A stretch of 16,256 bases of DNA. It comes from Clostridiales bacterium (GTDB lineage Bacteria; Bacillota_A; Clostridia; Saccharofermentanales; Saccharofermentanaceae). The notes beneath the pieces were generated by a model. It searched no databases and was not told the DNA's origin. It was given only the letters and a program-made list of their open reading frames with translations. This document shows positions 7,094-14,202 of this stretch, one piece after another; within the stretch, counting starts at the first letter, position 1; each line of letters opens with the position of its first letter. The DNA is taken from positions 1-16,256 of the forward strand of contig JAFYJX010000019.1 in the NCBI GenBank assembly GCA_017537905.1. Reading direction: 5' to 3'. Both the position numbers and the translations under genes were made by a program.

Positions 7094-8086
7094 TCAGGTA
7101 TAGCCGTAGAGGCCTCTGACGCTTACTTCGCCGCTCCTAAGATCTTCGATAGAGCCGTCGTCGAACTTAACCTTAAGAGTAAAGTCATCATTGATGGCTA
7201 TAGCTGTTCCGGAGCGGCCCTGGCTGTTTTCAGCAAGCTGCGGATAAGCCACGATCTTACTTCCGACCGTAACGTTGCTCTTGCGGTAACGGTGGAGATA
7301 GTATTCATCATCAGGCCATCTGTATGCTATTTCGCCCATTGACCTGATGAGCTCAGCAGCGAGTATTGAACGGTCGAATGTCTTATTGCCGTTTTCGAGT
7401 GAGATGGAGGTGGCAATCTGTGATAACTCTTCAGGGAAGGCTGTCTCGTTGACATTTATGCCGATACCGATGATGCAGTTGTCTATAAGACCGCTTTCAG
7501 CTTCAACCGTAACTTCCGTGAGGATTCCGCAGATCTTCTTCCTGTTCATGAGAAGGTCGTTTACCCATTTAACCTGGGAGTCTATCCCATAGGCATTGAA
7601 GATCGCATCAGACACAGCGATAGCTGTCCAGCTGGTGAGATTTGAGATCTTATCAAGGCCTGATTCCGGTTTGAACAGGTACGAGAAATACACTCCGACG
7701 CCTTTTGGGGAGGAGAAGCTCCTGCCGCGCCTGCCTTTGCCGCCTGTCTGGCAGTCGGCGATAACGACAGTGCCGGACGGCGCGCCATTCCTTGCCATAT
7801 CCTTAAGTACATTATTTGTGGAGTCGACAGATTCGAAAACATGGACATTGGGAATTAGGGCATCCGGAAGATAAACTGACACCGAGCCTTTGGAGAGGAT
7901 ATCGGGACTGTTAGTCAGAAGGTAGCCCTTGTTAGTGGAGGAAGTGATCTCATAGCCCTCGTCACGGAGAGCCTTTACAGCCGAATTGACGGCAGCCCTG
8001 GAGACGCCAAGCTTACGGCTTATGGCTTCACCCGAGATGTAACTGTCTTCTCTGGATATGAGTTTTAGCACATCATCTTTGAGCAT
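7094..8086 (-). CDS. birA: Biotin-protein ligase / biotin operon repressor BirA
   Basis: Attaches biotin, through biotinyl-5'-AMP, to the biotin carboxyl carrier protein; the N-terminal DNA-binding domain lets it also repress biotin genes. The 330 residues comprise a winged helix-turn-helix (1-60, with AISRKLGVSRAAVNSAVKAL), the catalytic domain with ESVDSTNN (85-92), the adenylate loop GGKGRRGR (115-122), KWVNDLL with catalytic Lys173 (usually KWPND), GIGINVN (207-213), and the small C-terminal SH3-like domain. It is thus a bifunctional (group II) enzyme. On the minus strand, AGAGGAA (8101-8107) is the likely ribosome binding site, 14 bases from the ATG. An inverted repeat at 8120-8142 lies in its probable promoter. 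No biotin synthesis or transport gene is adjacent. Confidence 0.95.
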   Translation of the reverse strand: MLKDDVLKLISREDSYISGEAISRKLGVSRAAVNSAVKALRDEGYEITSSTNKGYLLTNSPDILSKGSVSVYLPDALIPNVHVFESVDSTNNVLKDMARNGAPSGTVVIADCQTGGKGRRGRSFSSPKGVGVYFSYLFKPESGLDKISNLTSWTAIAVSDAIFNAYGIDSQVKWVNDLLMNRKKICGILTEVTVEAESGLIDNCIIGIGINVNETAFPEELSQIATSISLENGNKTFDRSILAAELIRSMGEIAYRWPDDEYYLHRYRKSNVTVGSKIVAYPQLAENSQGRSGTAIAINDDFTLKVKFDDGSIEDLRSGEVSVRGLYGYT

Positions 8087-8119
8087 TTTTCAGACATTTA
8101 TTCCTCTCTTTGTTTCTTT

Positions 8120-8142
8120 TTTAGTTATATTATCTAACTAAA
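8120..8142. promoter_or_regulatory. Perfect inverted repeat between birA and the HD-GYP gene (possible operator)
   Basis: TTTAGTTA (8120-8127) and TAACTAAA (8135-8142) are perfect 8-bp arms around a 7-base AT-rich centre. On the minus strand the centre holds a possible birA -10 (TAATAT, 8132-8127), so a protein bound here would block birA transcription. BirA autoregulation is possible, but known BirA operators have a longer spacer. Confidence 0.45.
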
Positions 8143-8225
8143 CAGCAAAAATAATAACACTTTATAGCGAATTTGCGGTAAAATATATTCGGTTTAGTGC
8201 TTTTTATTTATGAACTAGGGTGAAC

Positions 8226-9983
8226 ATGGGTATATATTCGATCGTATTGGGAGTAGTAATGCTACTCAGCATGTTGTCTACTTTTGCGCTCGTCCTCTTC
8301 TCGAGACGCGGCGCCAATACACTTGAGATTTTGATGTCTGTCTGTATCATGATCAGTAACGCCGGTTACTTTATTCTCTCATGTTCCAGAAACGTTCAGG
8401 AAGCTCTCCTCGCAAATTCATTGGCTTATGTCGGCGGAATATTCCTGCCGCTCCTCATAGTCTATATCCTGATCGACTATTCGGACTCAAAGGTCCCTAC
8501 ATGGTTCTCGATCGTTATCCTGGTTATCAATATCGTCGTATTCCTGTCCACATTGCTTACGGACAGATTCCCTTATTACTACGCATCCCTGCAGTTCATT
8601 CCGGGTACGCCTTCCTTACTTATCAAGGAACCCGGTCAGATCTATTACATCAGATACATAATCCTGGCCGTTGAAGTAGGTCTTGCTGCGTTCTTTACTA
8701 TCCTGACTTATCTTGGCAAGCGTACTGCTTCGTTCAGACTCATGGTTACATATGCCGGTTCTTTGTTCGGAGTAATGCTCGTTTATATCGGCACCAGACT
8801 GTTCGACCTTAAGATCGAACTGATCCCGTTCTTCTATCTGTTCTGCACTTTGATGCTCGACTACGTTGTCGCGAGATCTACGATCTATAACGTTAACTTG
8901 AGCGTACAGGAGAAGATCGATGAACTCAGCACATTCGGTTATCTCGTTTTCGACAGGAAGTTCAAATACGTCGGCAGTAATGCCGTAGCAGGTAAGTTCT
9001 TCCCTGAGATCAATAATGCCAGAATCGACTCCAAGATCATACCGAAGGACTACGCTCTGAAAGATCTCCTTAAGTGGATCGCGAAGAATGCTGAAGAAGC
9101 TGCTGCAGAGAAGAAGACCCAGGGCAAATTTAAGAAGGCTATCGTTATCAACGACAGAAGCCCCAGTGAGAGAAGACATCTCGAATGCGAGATGAGTTTC
9201 ATCCATTTCGGTTTTGAGAATCACGTGTCAGGTTACCTCGTTGAGATCATCGACGACACCGAGCAGCACAACATGATCGAGTCGATGAGCTTTAAGGGTG
9301 AGTCCCTGAAGCGTGAGGTAGAGCGTCAGACCAAGAGAGCAAAGTCGATGCAGATGTCTACTATCCTCGGTATGGCGGCCATGATCGAATCACGTGACAA
9401 CTCCACAGGCGGTCACATCAACAGAACATCCGCATGCGTTGCTTTGTTTGTTGAGCACCTGCGAAAGTTAGACGATTACAACATGAGCGAGAATTACTGG
9501 GATTCAGTAATAAATGCCGCGCCTCTCCATGACCTCGGTAAGATCGCCGTTGACGATGCTATCTTAAGAAAGCCGTCAGGTCTTACGGACGAAGAATATG
9601 AGAAGATGAAGATCCACGCTCCTTACGGCGCGAAGATCATGAATAAGGTCCTCGAAGACGTTGAGGATAAGGAGTTCGTAAGAGTAGCTACGAATGTTGC
9701 CCACTATCACCACGAGAAGTATAACGGCACAGGCTATCCTGACCAGTTAAGAGGAGAGAGCATCCCGTTCGAAGCAAGGATCATGGCGCTCGCGGATGTT
9801 TTCGACGCATTGGCAAGCCGCCGTTATTACAAGGATCCTATGACCTACGATGATGCTTTCGAGATCATAAGACAGGAATTGGGACACCATTTCGATCCGC
9901 ACCTCGGACGTATCTTTATCTCACTGAAGAAAGATATCATCGCCCTCTACGAATCTTTCGAGCACACAGATTATGCCAGATAA
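8226..9983 (+). CDS. Seven-transmembrane sensor protein with PAS-like and HD-GYP domains
   Basis: Probably a membrane sensor that hydrolyses cyclic di-GMP. Residues 1-215 contain seven hydrophobic helices (about 3-25, 35-53, 67-84, 91-111, 143-163, 173-192, 197-214), resembling the 7TM sensor module found on some histidine kinases. A PAS-like region follows (about 229-350), then a short helical linker (355-378) and an HD-GYP domain (379-585). In the last, HD at 435-436, HAPYG (464-468), HHE (495-497) and NGTGYP (500-505) are present, with the ADVFDALAS helix after them. These match active HD-GYP phosphodiesterases. No kinase or receiver domain is present. I chose ATG 8226 over GTG 8220, because AGGG (8217-8220) is correctly spaced only for the ATG. 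The gene appears to be transcribed alone and ends in a strong terminator. Confidence 0.9.
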   Translation: MGIYSIVLGVVMLLSMLSTFALVLFSRRGANTLEILMSVCIMISNAGYFILSCSRNVQEALLANSLAYVGGIFLPLLIVYILIDYSDSKVPTWFSIVILVINIVVFLSTLLTDRFPYYYASLQFIPGTPSLLIKEPGQIYYIRYIILAVEVGLAAFFTILTYLGKRTASFRLMVTYAGSLFGVMLVYIGTRLFDLKIELIPFFYLFCTLMLDYVVARSTIYNVNLSVQEKIDELSTFGYLVFDRKFKYVGSNAVAGKFFPEINNARIDSKIIPKDYALKDLLKWIAKNAEEAAAEKKTQGKFKKAIVINDRSPSERRHLECEMSFIHFGFENHVSGYLVEIIDDTEQHNMIESMSFKGESLKREVERQTKRAKSMQMSTILGMAAMIESRDNSTGGHINRTSACVALFVEHLRKLDDYNMSENYWDSVINAAPLHDLGKIAVDDAILRKPSGLTDEEYEKMKIHAPYGAKIMNKVLEDVEDKEFVRVATNVAHYHHEKYNGTGYPDQLRGESIPFEARIMALADVFDALASRRYYKDPMTYDDAFEIIRQELGHHFDPHLGRIFISLKKDIIALYESFEHTDYAR

Positions 9984-9988
9984 ATTAC

Positions 9989-10021
9989 AGGGGTTGTCTT
10001 CAAACGAGGCAACCCCTTTTT
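9989..10021 (+). terminator. Intrinsic terminator after the HD-GYP gene
   Basis: AGGGGTTGTC (9989-9998) pairs with GGCAACCCCT (10008-10017), a 10-bp stem with one G-U pair and a 9-base loop. T continues to 10021. It starts five bases after the stop codon. Confidence 0.9.
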
Positions 10022-10059
10022 AATTTCAATGATACAACTTGGACTAATTGTTGACGGAT

Positions 10060-10168
10060 TTGAGGCGGTTTGTGAGGGTGTAGCCTCAAATTCAGCCTCA
10101 TTTTCATGTTGTGTGAAGGAATATGAGGGTGAACGTGAGGGCATAGCCTCAAATCCAGCCTCAAATTC
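10060..10168. repeat. Two-copy intergenic repeat built of TGAGG / GCCTCA dyads
   Basis: Between the HD-GYP gene and the MATE gene, a unit of about 42 bases occurs twice at a 62-63-base period. Each has two TGAGG (10062 and 10073; 10124 and 10136) followed by two GCCTCA (10083 and 10095; 10146 and 10158). Each unit can fold as a hairpin. In addition GGATTTGAGGC (10056-10066) is a perfect inverted match of GCCTCAAATCC (10146-10156), linking the two copies. Frames run through it on both strands, but they have no ribosome binding site and I regard them as chance consequences of the repeat. Confidence 0.7.
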
Positions 10169-10208
10169 TTCCAAAATGCAGGTGAAGTCTATTCTTTTGA
10201 TAGTTGTT

Positions 10209-11564
10209 TTAAACTTCTTCGTTAATTATATTCTTTACCCACTTATATTTTCTGTAGTGAGCGATTACCACAGGAAGCTTAACGATCTCGTCCAGGTTTA
10301 AGATGAAGTAAACGACCATGACGGGCCAGTTAAGTACGAATGCAGAGATGAATCCCAGAGGAACGATGAAAGCCCACATCGTTATGGTATCGCAGAAGAA
10401 GCCGAACTTCGTGTCGCCGCCTGCTGAGAAGATTCCGCTGATGGTGGTCGAATTAATTGACCTGCCGAGAATGTAATAGCTGCACATCATGAGCATTATG
10501 AAAAGGTAGTGCTCAGCTGTCTCTGTGAGGTTTACAAAATACAGTACAACAGGTGCGGATGCAGCAGCGATGAGGCCCAAAATGATGCCGGAAATAACAG
10601 TGATCTTAAGAAGTTTGTCACCGTATTCTTTTGCCTTATCGAGTCTGCCTGCACCGAGTTCGTTGCCGATGATAATGACGCTTCCGCCTGCGATCGCATA
10701 GCAGAGGCAGGATACGAGGTCTTTTACGATCGCTGCAATGCCGTTAGCAGCTGCAGCATCAGAACCTAAGTGTCCCATGATTACTGTGATCATCGTAAAT
10801 CCGAAGCCCCAGAAAAGGGAATTCATAAGGTAGGGCAGGGTGTACTTTGAGAATCTTTGTCTAAAGTCCACATCGACCTTGAAGATGTTCTTGAACTTCA
10901 GCCTGAACTTCGTCTTAACGAGGATGAAAATTACGCAAAGCAAAAATCCTGCACCGTTTGAGATCGTCGTTGCAAGTGCCGCGCCGGCAGAGCCCATGGC
11001 GGGCATACCGCAAAGGCCGAAGATAAATATCGCATTCAATATGATATTCAGGAATACGATTACTACGCTCGCGATAGTGCATTCCTTAACAAAACCGACG
11101 TTCTTCAGAAGTGTCTCGAAAACTGATGCAAATGTCATGAAGACATACGAGAAGGACGCGATCCTGATGTAAGGAATTCCGTTTGCGATGAGCTCGGGTT
11201 CGTTAGTAAATACGCGCATTACTCCTTCAGGCATGAACATGCCGCATGAGAAAAATACGATCACTACAGGGAGTGATAACGCGAACATGTAACCGAATAC
11301 CTTTTCGATTGATTCGTTATCGCCCTTGCCCCAGTACTGCGCAGCAAATATAGAGCCGCCCGCAGTTATGGACATGGCAAACAAGGTCAGTACGAGTACG
11401 ACCTGTGTTGCAAGCGATACTGCTGCCATTGAATCCTGTGAGAGGAAGAGCAGCATGATGGCGTCTGATACCGGTACCAGTGCGAACACGAAGTTCTGCA
11501 GTGTCATCGGCAGTATCAGCGAGATCAGCTTCTTTCTAAAAGATGTTTCTTTAATCTGTGTCAT
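10209..11564 (-). CDS. MATE-family multidrug/metabolite exporter
   Basis: A cation-coupled efflux protein of the inner (cytoplasmic) membrane. The 451 residues and roughly twelve hydrophobic helices in two six-helix halves match the MATE family. The N-terminal half has the characteristic PMTLQNFVFALVPVSDAIML opening and QYWGKGD after helix 2 (around residues 75-82); the second half has the equivalent GNELGAGRLDKAKEYG. The long loop between the halves carries KFRLKFKNIFKVDVDF. Substrate cannot be read from the sequence; family members export drugs, flavins or organic cations. On the minus strand, AGGA (11577-11580) precedes the ATG by 12 bases. The gene is divergent from the GH43 gene and no regulator gene is adjacent. 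No clear minus-strand terminator follows; the TGAGG repeat lies immediately downstream. Confidence 0.93.
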   Translation of the reverse strand: MTQIKETSFRKKLISLILPMTLQNFVFALVPVSDAIMLLFLSQDSMAAVSLATQVVLVLTLFAMSITAGGSIFAAQYWGKGDNESIEKVFGYMFALSLPVVIVFFSCGMFMPEGVMRVFTNEPELIANGIPYIRIASFSYVFMTFASVFETLLKNVGFVKECTIASVVIVFLNIILNAIFIFGLCGMPAMGSAGAALATTISNGAGFLLCVIFILVKTKFRLKFKNIFKVDVDFRQRFSKYTLPYLMNSLFWGFGFTMITVIMGHLGSDAAAANGIAAIVKDLVSCLCYAIAGGSVIIIGNELGAGRLDKAKEYGDKLLKITVISGIILGLIAAASAPVVLYFVNLTETAEHYLFIMLMMCSYYILGRSINSTTISGIFSAGGDTKFGFFCDTITMWAFIVPLGFISAFVLNWPVMVVYFILNLDEIVKLPVVIAHYRKYKWVKNIINEEV

Positions 11565-11690
11565 GTTTTAAATTTATCCTATTTTCCCTATAAATATATA
11601 TGCAGGATTGGCATTTTACTCCGAAACCTGACAAAAATCAAATGGATTAAGAGTAAAAAATGCGTTGTTAATGTGAAAGGTGATTTCCGG

Positions 11691-11705
11691 GTATCATGAT
11701 ACAAT
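11691..11705 (+). promoter_or_regulatory. Extended -10 promoter with overlapping 12-bp palindrome, upstream of the GH43 gene
   Basis: GTATCATGATAC (11691-11702) is a perfect palindrome. It overlaps TGATACAAT (11697-11705), an extended -10 element. Initiation near 11712 would leave a 25-base leader containing GGGGAG and then TTG 11737. The palindrome is a plausible operator; the protein that would bind it is unknown. No good -35 box is seen. Confidence 0.5.
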
Positions 11706-11736
11706 AACGGAAAACAACAGCCGGGGAGATAAGTAC

Positions 11737-13185
11737 TTGCGCAAACATTATCATTTCAACATGGATATACCTGATCCTGATGTGATCTTCCACGACGGAT
11801 ATTATTATCTGATCACAACGACCATGCATTTCTTTCCGGGCGGTGAGATATTGAGATCAAGAGATCTGAAGTGCTGGGAACATTATTCCTATGTATTTGA
11901 AAAGCTCGAGAGCACGCCTTCACAGCGGCTTGAAGGCGACTTATATATCTACGGCAAAGGTATGTGGGCGCCGACGCTCAGATTCCATGACGGTGTTTTC
12001 TATGTTGCATTCTCGTCGAATGATATGAACAAGACATATCTGTACAGGGCAACTACACTGAAGGGTCCCTGGAAGCGCAATGAGATAAAGGGTTTCTACC
12101 ACGATCTCTCGCTCCTTTTTGATGGTGGCAAAGCTTATCTCATATACGGCAATACCGATATCCATCTGACTGAATTAAATGAGGAGCTGACAGGTCCCAA
12201 AGAGGGAGGCCTTGACCGGGTTATCGTTGATGATGCAGGCAATCCGATGCTGGGTCTCGAAGGCTCGCACATTTATAAGATGGACGGCAGGTATTATCTG
12301 TTCATGATCCATTCGCTCCGTGACCGCTGGAGAAGGGTCGAGGCGATGTATGTCGCTGACAGCCTTGACGGCGAATTTAAAGGCGGCGATATCTACGATA
12401 ATGATCTTGGAATAAGAGATTCCGGAATCGCTCAGGGAGGCATTGTCAGCGGCCCTCTTGGCGATCACCTCATTATGTTCCAGGACAGCGGTGCGGTCGG
12501 CAGGCTTCCTGTTATTGTCCCTTTTAAATGGCAGGACGGGAGACCTGTTTTTGAAAGAGACGAAGAGGTCGAAGAGTGCGGACTGATCGGCCTTTGCGGA
12601 AGCGATGATTTCGACAACGGACATAAGGATTTCTGGCAGTTTAATCACGAGCCGGATATGAGTCTTGTGAAGTTCGAAAACGGTTTTTACATAACGACCG
12701 ATAAAGTGTGTAAGAATCTGTTCCATGCGAAAAATACATTAACGCAAAAGATAGAAGGCCCCGTCCGTGAAGCGATGGTAACTGTAGATGCCATAAGACT
12801 TAATGACGGCGACTTTGCAGGATTGTCTGCGTTCCAGGGCGACTATGCATTTGTTGGCATTACCAGGGAAGATGATAAGTTCTATGCAGTCATGCTCAGT
12901 AACACCAGCAAGGGCGGCATCTGGGACCTGAGTGAAGAGGAAGGCTTAGTTGAAGCAAAGGAACTGTTAGATGGAAATGAACTGACGGTAAAGGTCGTCT
13001 GTGATTTCACGAAGGATACGGCAACATGCTTTGCGAATACCGGGAACGGATTTAAACAGCTTGGAACGCCTCATCAGTTGAGATTCAGGCTGGACCATTT
13101 TACGGGAGCGAGATTCTCGCTGTCGTGCTTTTCGACAGCTGAGCGTGGCGGAACGGCTGTTTTTAAAAGTTTTGTTGTAAGTTAA
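11737..13185 (+). CDS. Intracellular GH43 family glycosidase (beta-xylosidase / alpha-arabinofuranosidase type)
   Basis: An inverting glycoside hydrolase of family 43, likely acting on short xylan- or arabinan-derived oligosaccharides. No signal peptide is present, so it works in the cytoplasm on imported sugars. Residues ~8-290 form the five-bladed propeller with the three expected acidic residues: D13 in PDPD (base), D123 in YHDLSLLF (pKa modulator) and E175 in LEGSHIY (acid). TTTMHFFPGGEILRSRDL is typical of the family. Residues ~300-482 are a beta-sandwich C-terminal domain. I chose TTG 11737, with GGGGAG (11723-11728) eight bases before it. Upstream frame extension to 11680 would cross the candidate promoter and adds no family sequence. 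Exact substrate is undetermined. It converges on the MalG-type permease with only 20 bases between stops. Confidence 0.9.
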   Translation: MRKHYHFNMDIPDPDVIFHDGYYYLITTTMHFFPGGEILRSRDLKCWEHYSYVFEKLESTPSQRLEGDLYIYGKGMWAPTLRFHDGVFYVAFSSNDMNKTYLYRATTLKGPWKRNEIKGFYHDLSLLFDGGKAYLIYGNTDIHLTELNEELTGPKEGGLDRVIVDDAGNPMLGLEGSHIYKMDGRYYLFMIHSLRDRWRRVEAMYVADSLDGEFKGGDIYDNDLGIRDSGIAQGGIVSGPLGDHLIMFQDSGAVGRLPVIVPFKWQDGRPVFERDEEVEECGLIGLCGSDDFDNGHKDFWQFNHEPDMSLVKFENGFYITTDKVCKNLFHAKNTLTQKIEGPVREAMVTVDAIRLNDGDFAGLSAFQGDYAFVGITREDDKFYAVMLSNTSKGGIWDLSEEEGLVEAKELLDGNELTVKVVCDFTKDTATCFANTGNGFKQLGTPHQLRFRLDHFTGARFSLSCFSTAERGGTAVFKSFVVS

Positions 13186-13205
13186 TTGGCGATAAAACGG
13201 ATCTG

Positions 13206-14108
13206 CTAATCCTTAATACTTCCAAGATATAAGCCTTCGACGATGTGTCTGGATAAGAAGGCGTATAAGATTATGGGCGGCAGAACCATTGCCAGTACTA
13301 CAGGAAAATCATTCGGATCCAGATAATAGATAGGTGAGAACATCAGCGGGAGAGTCTTTTTCTCCAGCTGTGCGATCGTTATGAAAGACAGTGATGTGTC
13401 GTTCCAGCTTGCAGCAAACGCGAAGATAGCCTGCGTCGCACAAGCCGGTTTTAACATCGGAAGGACTATCTGGTTAAATATCCTGAATTCACCGGCTCCG
13501 TCGATCCTCGCTGCCTGGATCATTTCTTTCGAGAATGACGCCTGAAGATACATCTTCATGAAGAATACCGTCATCGGAGATGCGATGGCGGGGAGAATAA
13601 ATATGAAGAGCTTATTGGTGAAATGCATCTTGAAAATGAACTGCAGGAATCCGTAGGTGGCGATTGTCGAAGGGATCATCATGGCAGCCATTATTATCGT
13701 GTTGCAGATGTTCCTGAGCTTCCACTTGTAAGCCGTCAGCGAATAGGCGGTAAGTGCCGAGAAATATACAGTGAGAATAGTAGCGCTGACGGATACGATG
13801 AGCGAATTCTTAAGACCTAAAAACAGATATTGATAAGTGTTCCAGAAGACTTTCCAGTTGCTGGAGAGCTTCTTATATGGATGGTTTACAAGTTTTCCGA
13901 ATGGTGTCGGATCATCAATGAAGGTGTATTGGTAAGATTCCTTGAAATACAGAAAAATGGGGTACAGGCTTAAGAACGTCAGTATGATGCAGACGGAATA
14001 CAAGACTGCCTTAAGAATGGTGTCTCTTCTCTTAGTTATCTTTATTGTCAGTGTTTTAGCCGCCGTAACCGGTACCTCTCTTGAAGATTTATACTGCAAA
14101 TATAGCAT
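13206..14108 (-). CDS. Carbohydrate ABC transporter permease, MalG type
   Basis: One membrane subunit of a sugar importer (CUT1 class). The 300 residues contain about six transmembrane helices, the first at residues ~34-52. The EAA loop that docks the ATPase is clear: EMIQAARIDGAGEFRIFNQIVLPMLKP, about 100 residues from the end. The C-terminus, SRHIVEGLYLGSIKD, is the usual MalG-type tail. The start is uncertain: ATG 14108 has no ribosome binding site. A good AGAGAGG occurs about 30 bases inside the frame with no standard start codon properly spaced after it. Unusually it is divergent from the MalF-type partner at 14203. No ATPase or solute-binding protein gene is present, so it must share an ATPase encoded elsewhere. 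Stop codon TAG. Confidence 0.9.
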   Translation of the reverse strand: MLYLQYKSSREVPVTAAKTLTIKITKRRDTILKAVLYSVCIILTFLSLYPIFLYFKESYQYTFIDDPTPFGKLVNHPYKKLSSNWKVFWNTYQYLFLGLKNSLIVSVSATILTVYFSALTAYSLTAYKWKLRNICNTIIMAAMMIPSTIATYGFLQFIFKMHFTNKLFIFILPAIASPMTVFFMKMYLQASFSKEMIQAARIDGAGEFRIFNQIVLPMLKPACATQAIFAFAASWNDTSLSFITIAQLEKKTLPLMFSPIYYLDPNDFPVVLAMVLPPIILYAFLSRHIVEGLYLGSIKD

Positions 14109-14113
14109 TCAGG

Positions 14114-14141
14114 TTGACATATGTCTACCGAGTGATATATT
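14114..14141 (+). promoter_or_regulatory. Promoter of the MalF-type permease with a GACATATGTC dyad over the -35
   Basis: TTGACA (14114-14119) is a consensus -35; TATATT (14136-14141) follows after 16 bases (TATTAT at 14138 gives 18). The perfect palindrome GACATATGTC (14116-14125) overlaps the -35 and resembles the TACA/TGTA half-sites of BlaI/MecI operators. TACCGA (14126-14131) and TCGGTA (14143-14148) form a second, spaced dyad around the -10. The block 14112-14141 is repeated before blaI. On the minus strand, GATAAT (14144-14139) or TAATAT (14142-14137) could serve the divergent permease gene. Confidence 0.7.
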
Positions 14142-14144
14142 ATC

Positions 14145-14162
14145 GGTATACATTCGTATACC
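14145..14162. promoter_or_regulatory. Perfect inverted repeat in the leader of the MalF-type permease
   Basis: GGTATAC (14145-14151) and GTATACC (14156-14162) are perfect arms four bases apart, just downstream of the -10 box and around the likely transcription start. It could be a second operator for a sugar-responsive regulator, or a leader hairpin. It has no counterpart upstream of blaI. Confidence 0.45.
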
Positions 14163-14202
14163 TGCACAAAATTTCGGGCTCAAAATTGTACGCGGAACAG
14201 AT

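Noticed and set aside
10056..10168. CRISPR-like array.
   Set aside because: Only two units, each internally palindromic with similar rather than unique intervening sequence, and no cas gene nearby.
9971..10301. Overlapping open frames on both strands with Glu/Ala/Ser-rich repeats in the gap after the HD-GYP gene.
   Set aside because: The protein repeats come from the 63-base DNA repeat (a multiple of three). One frame starts inside the HD-GYP terminator region, the other runs into the MATE gene, and neither has a ribosome binding site.
13942..14202. A longer N-terminus for the MalF-type permease starting at 13942.
   Set aside because: It would overlap the divergent permease and cross a consensus promoter; homologous sequence starts at the MRKKK of 14203.
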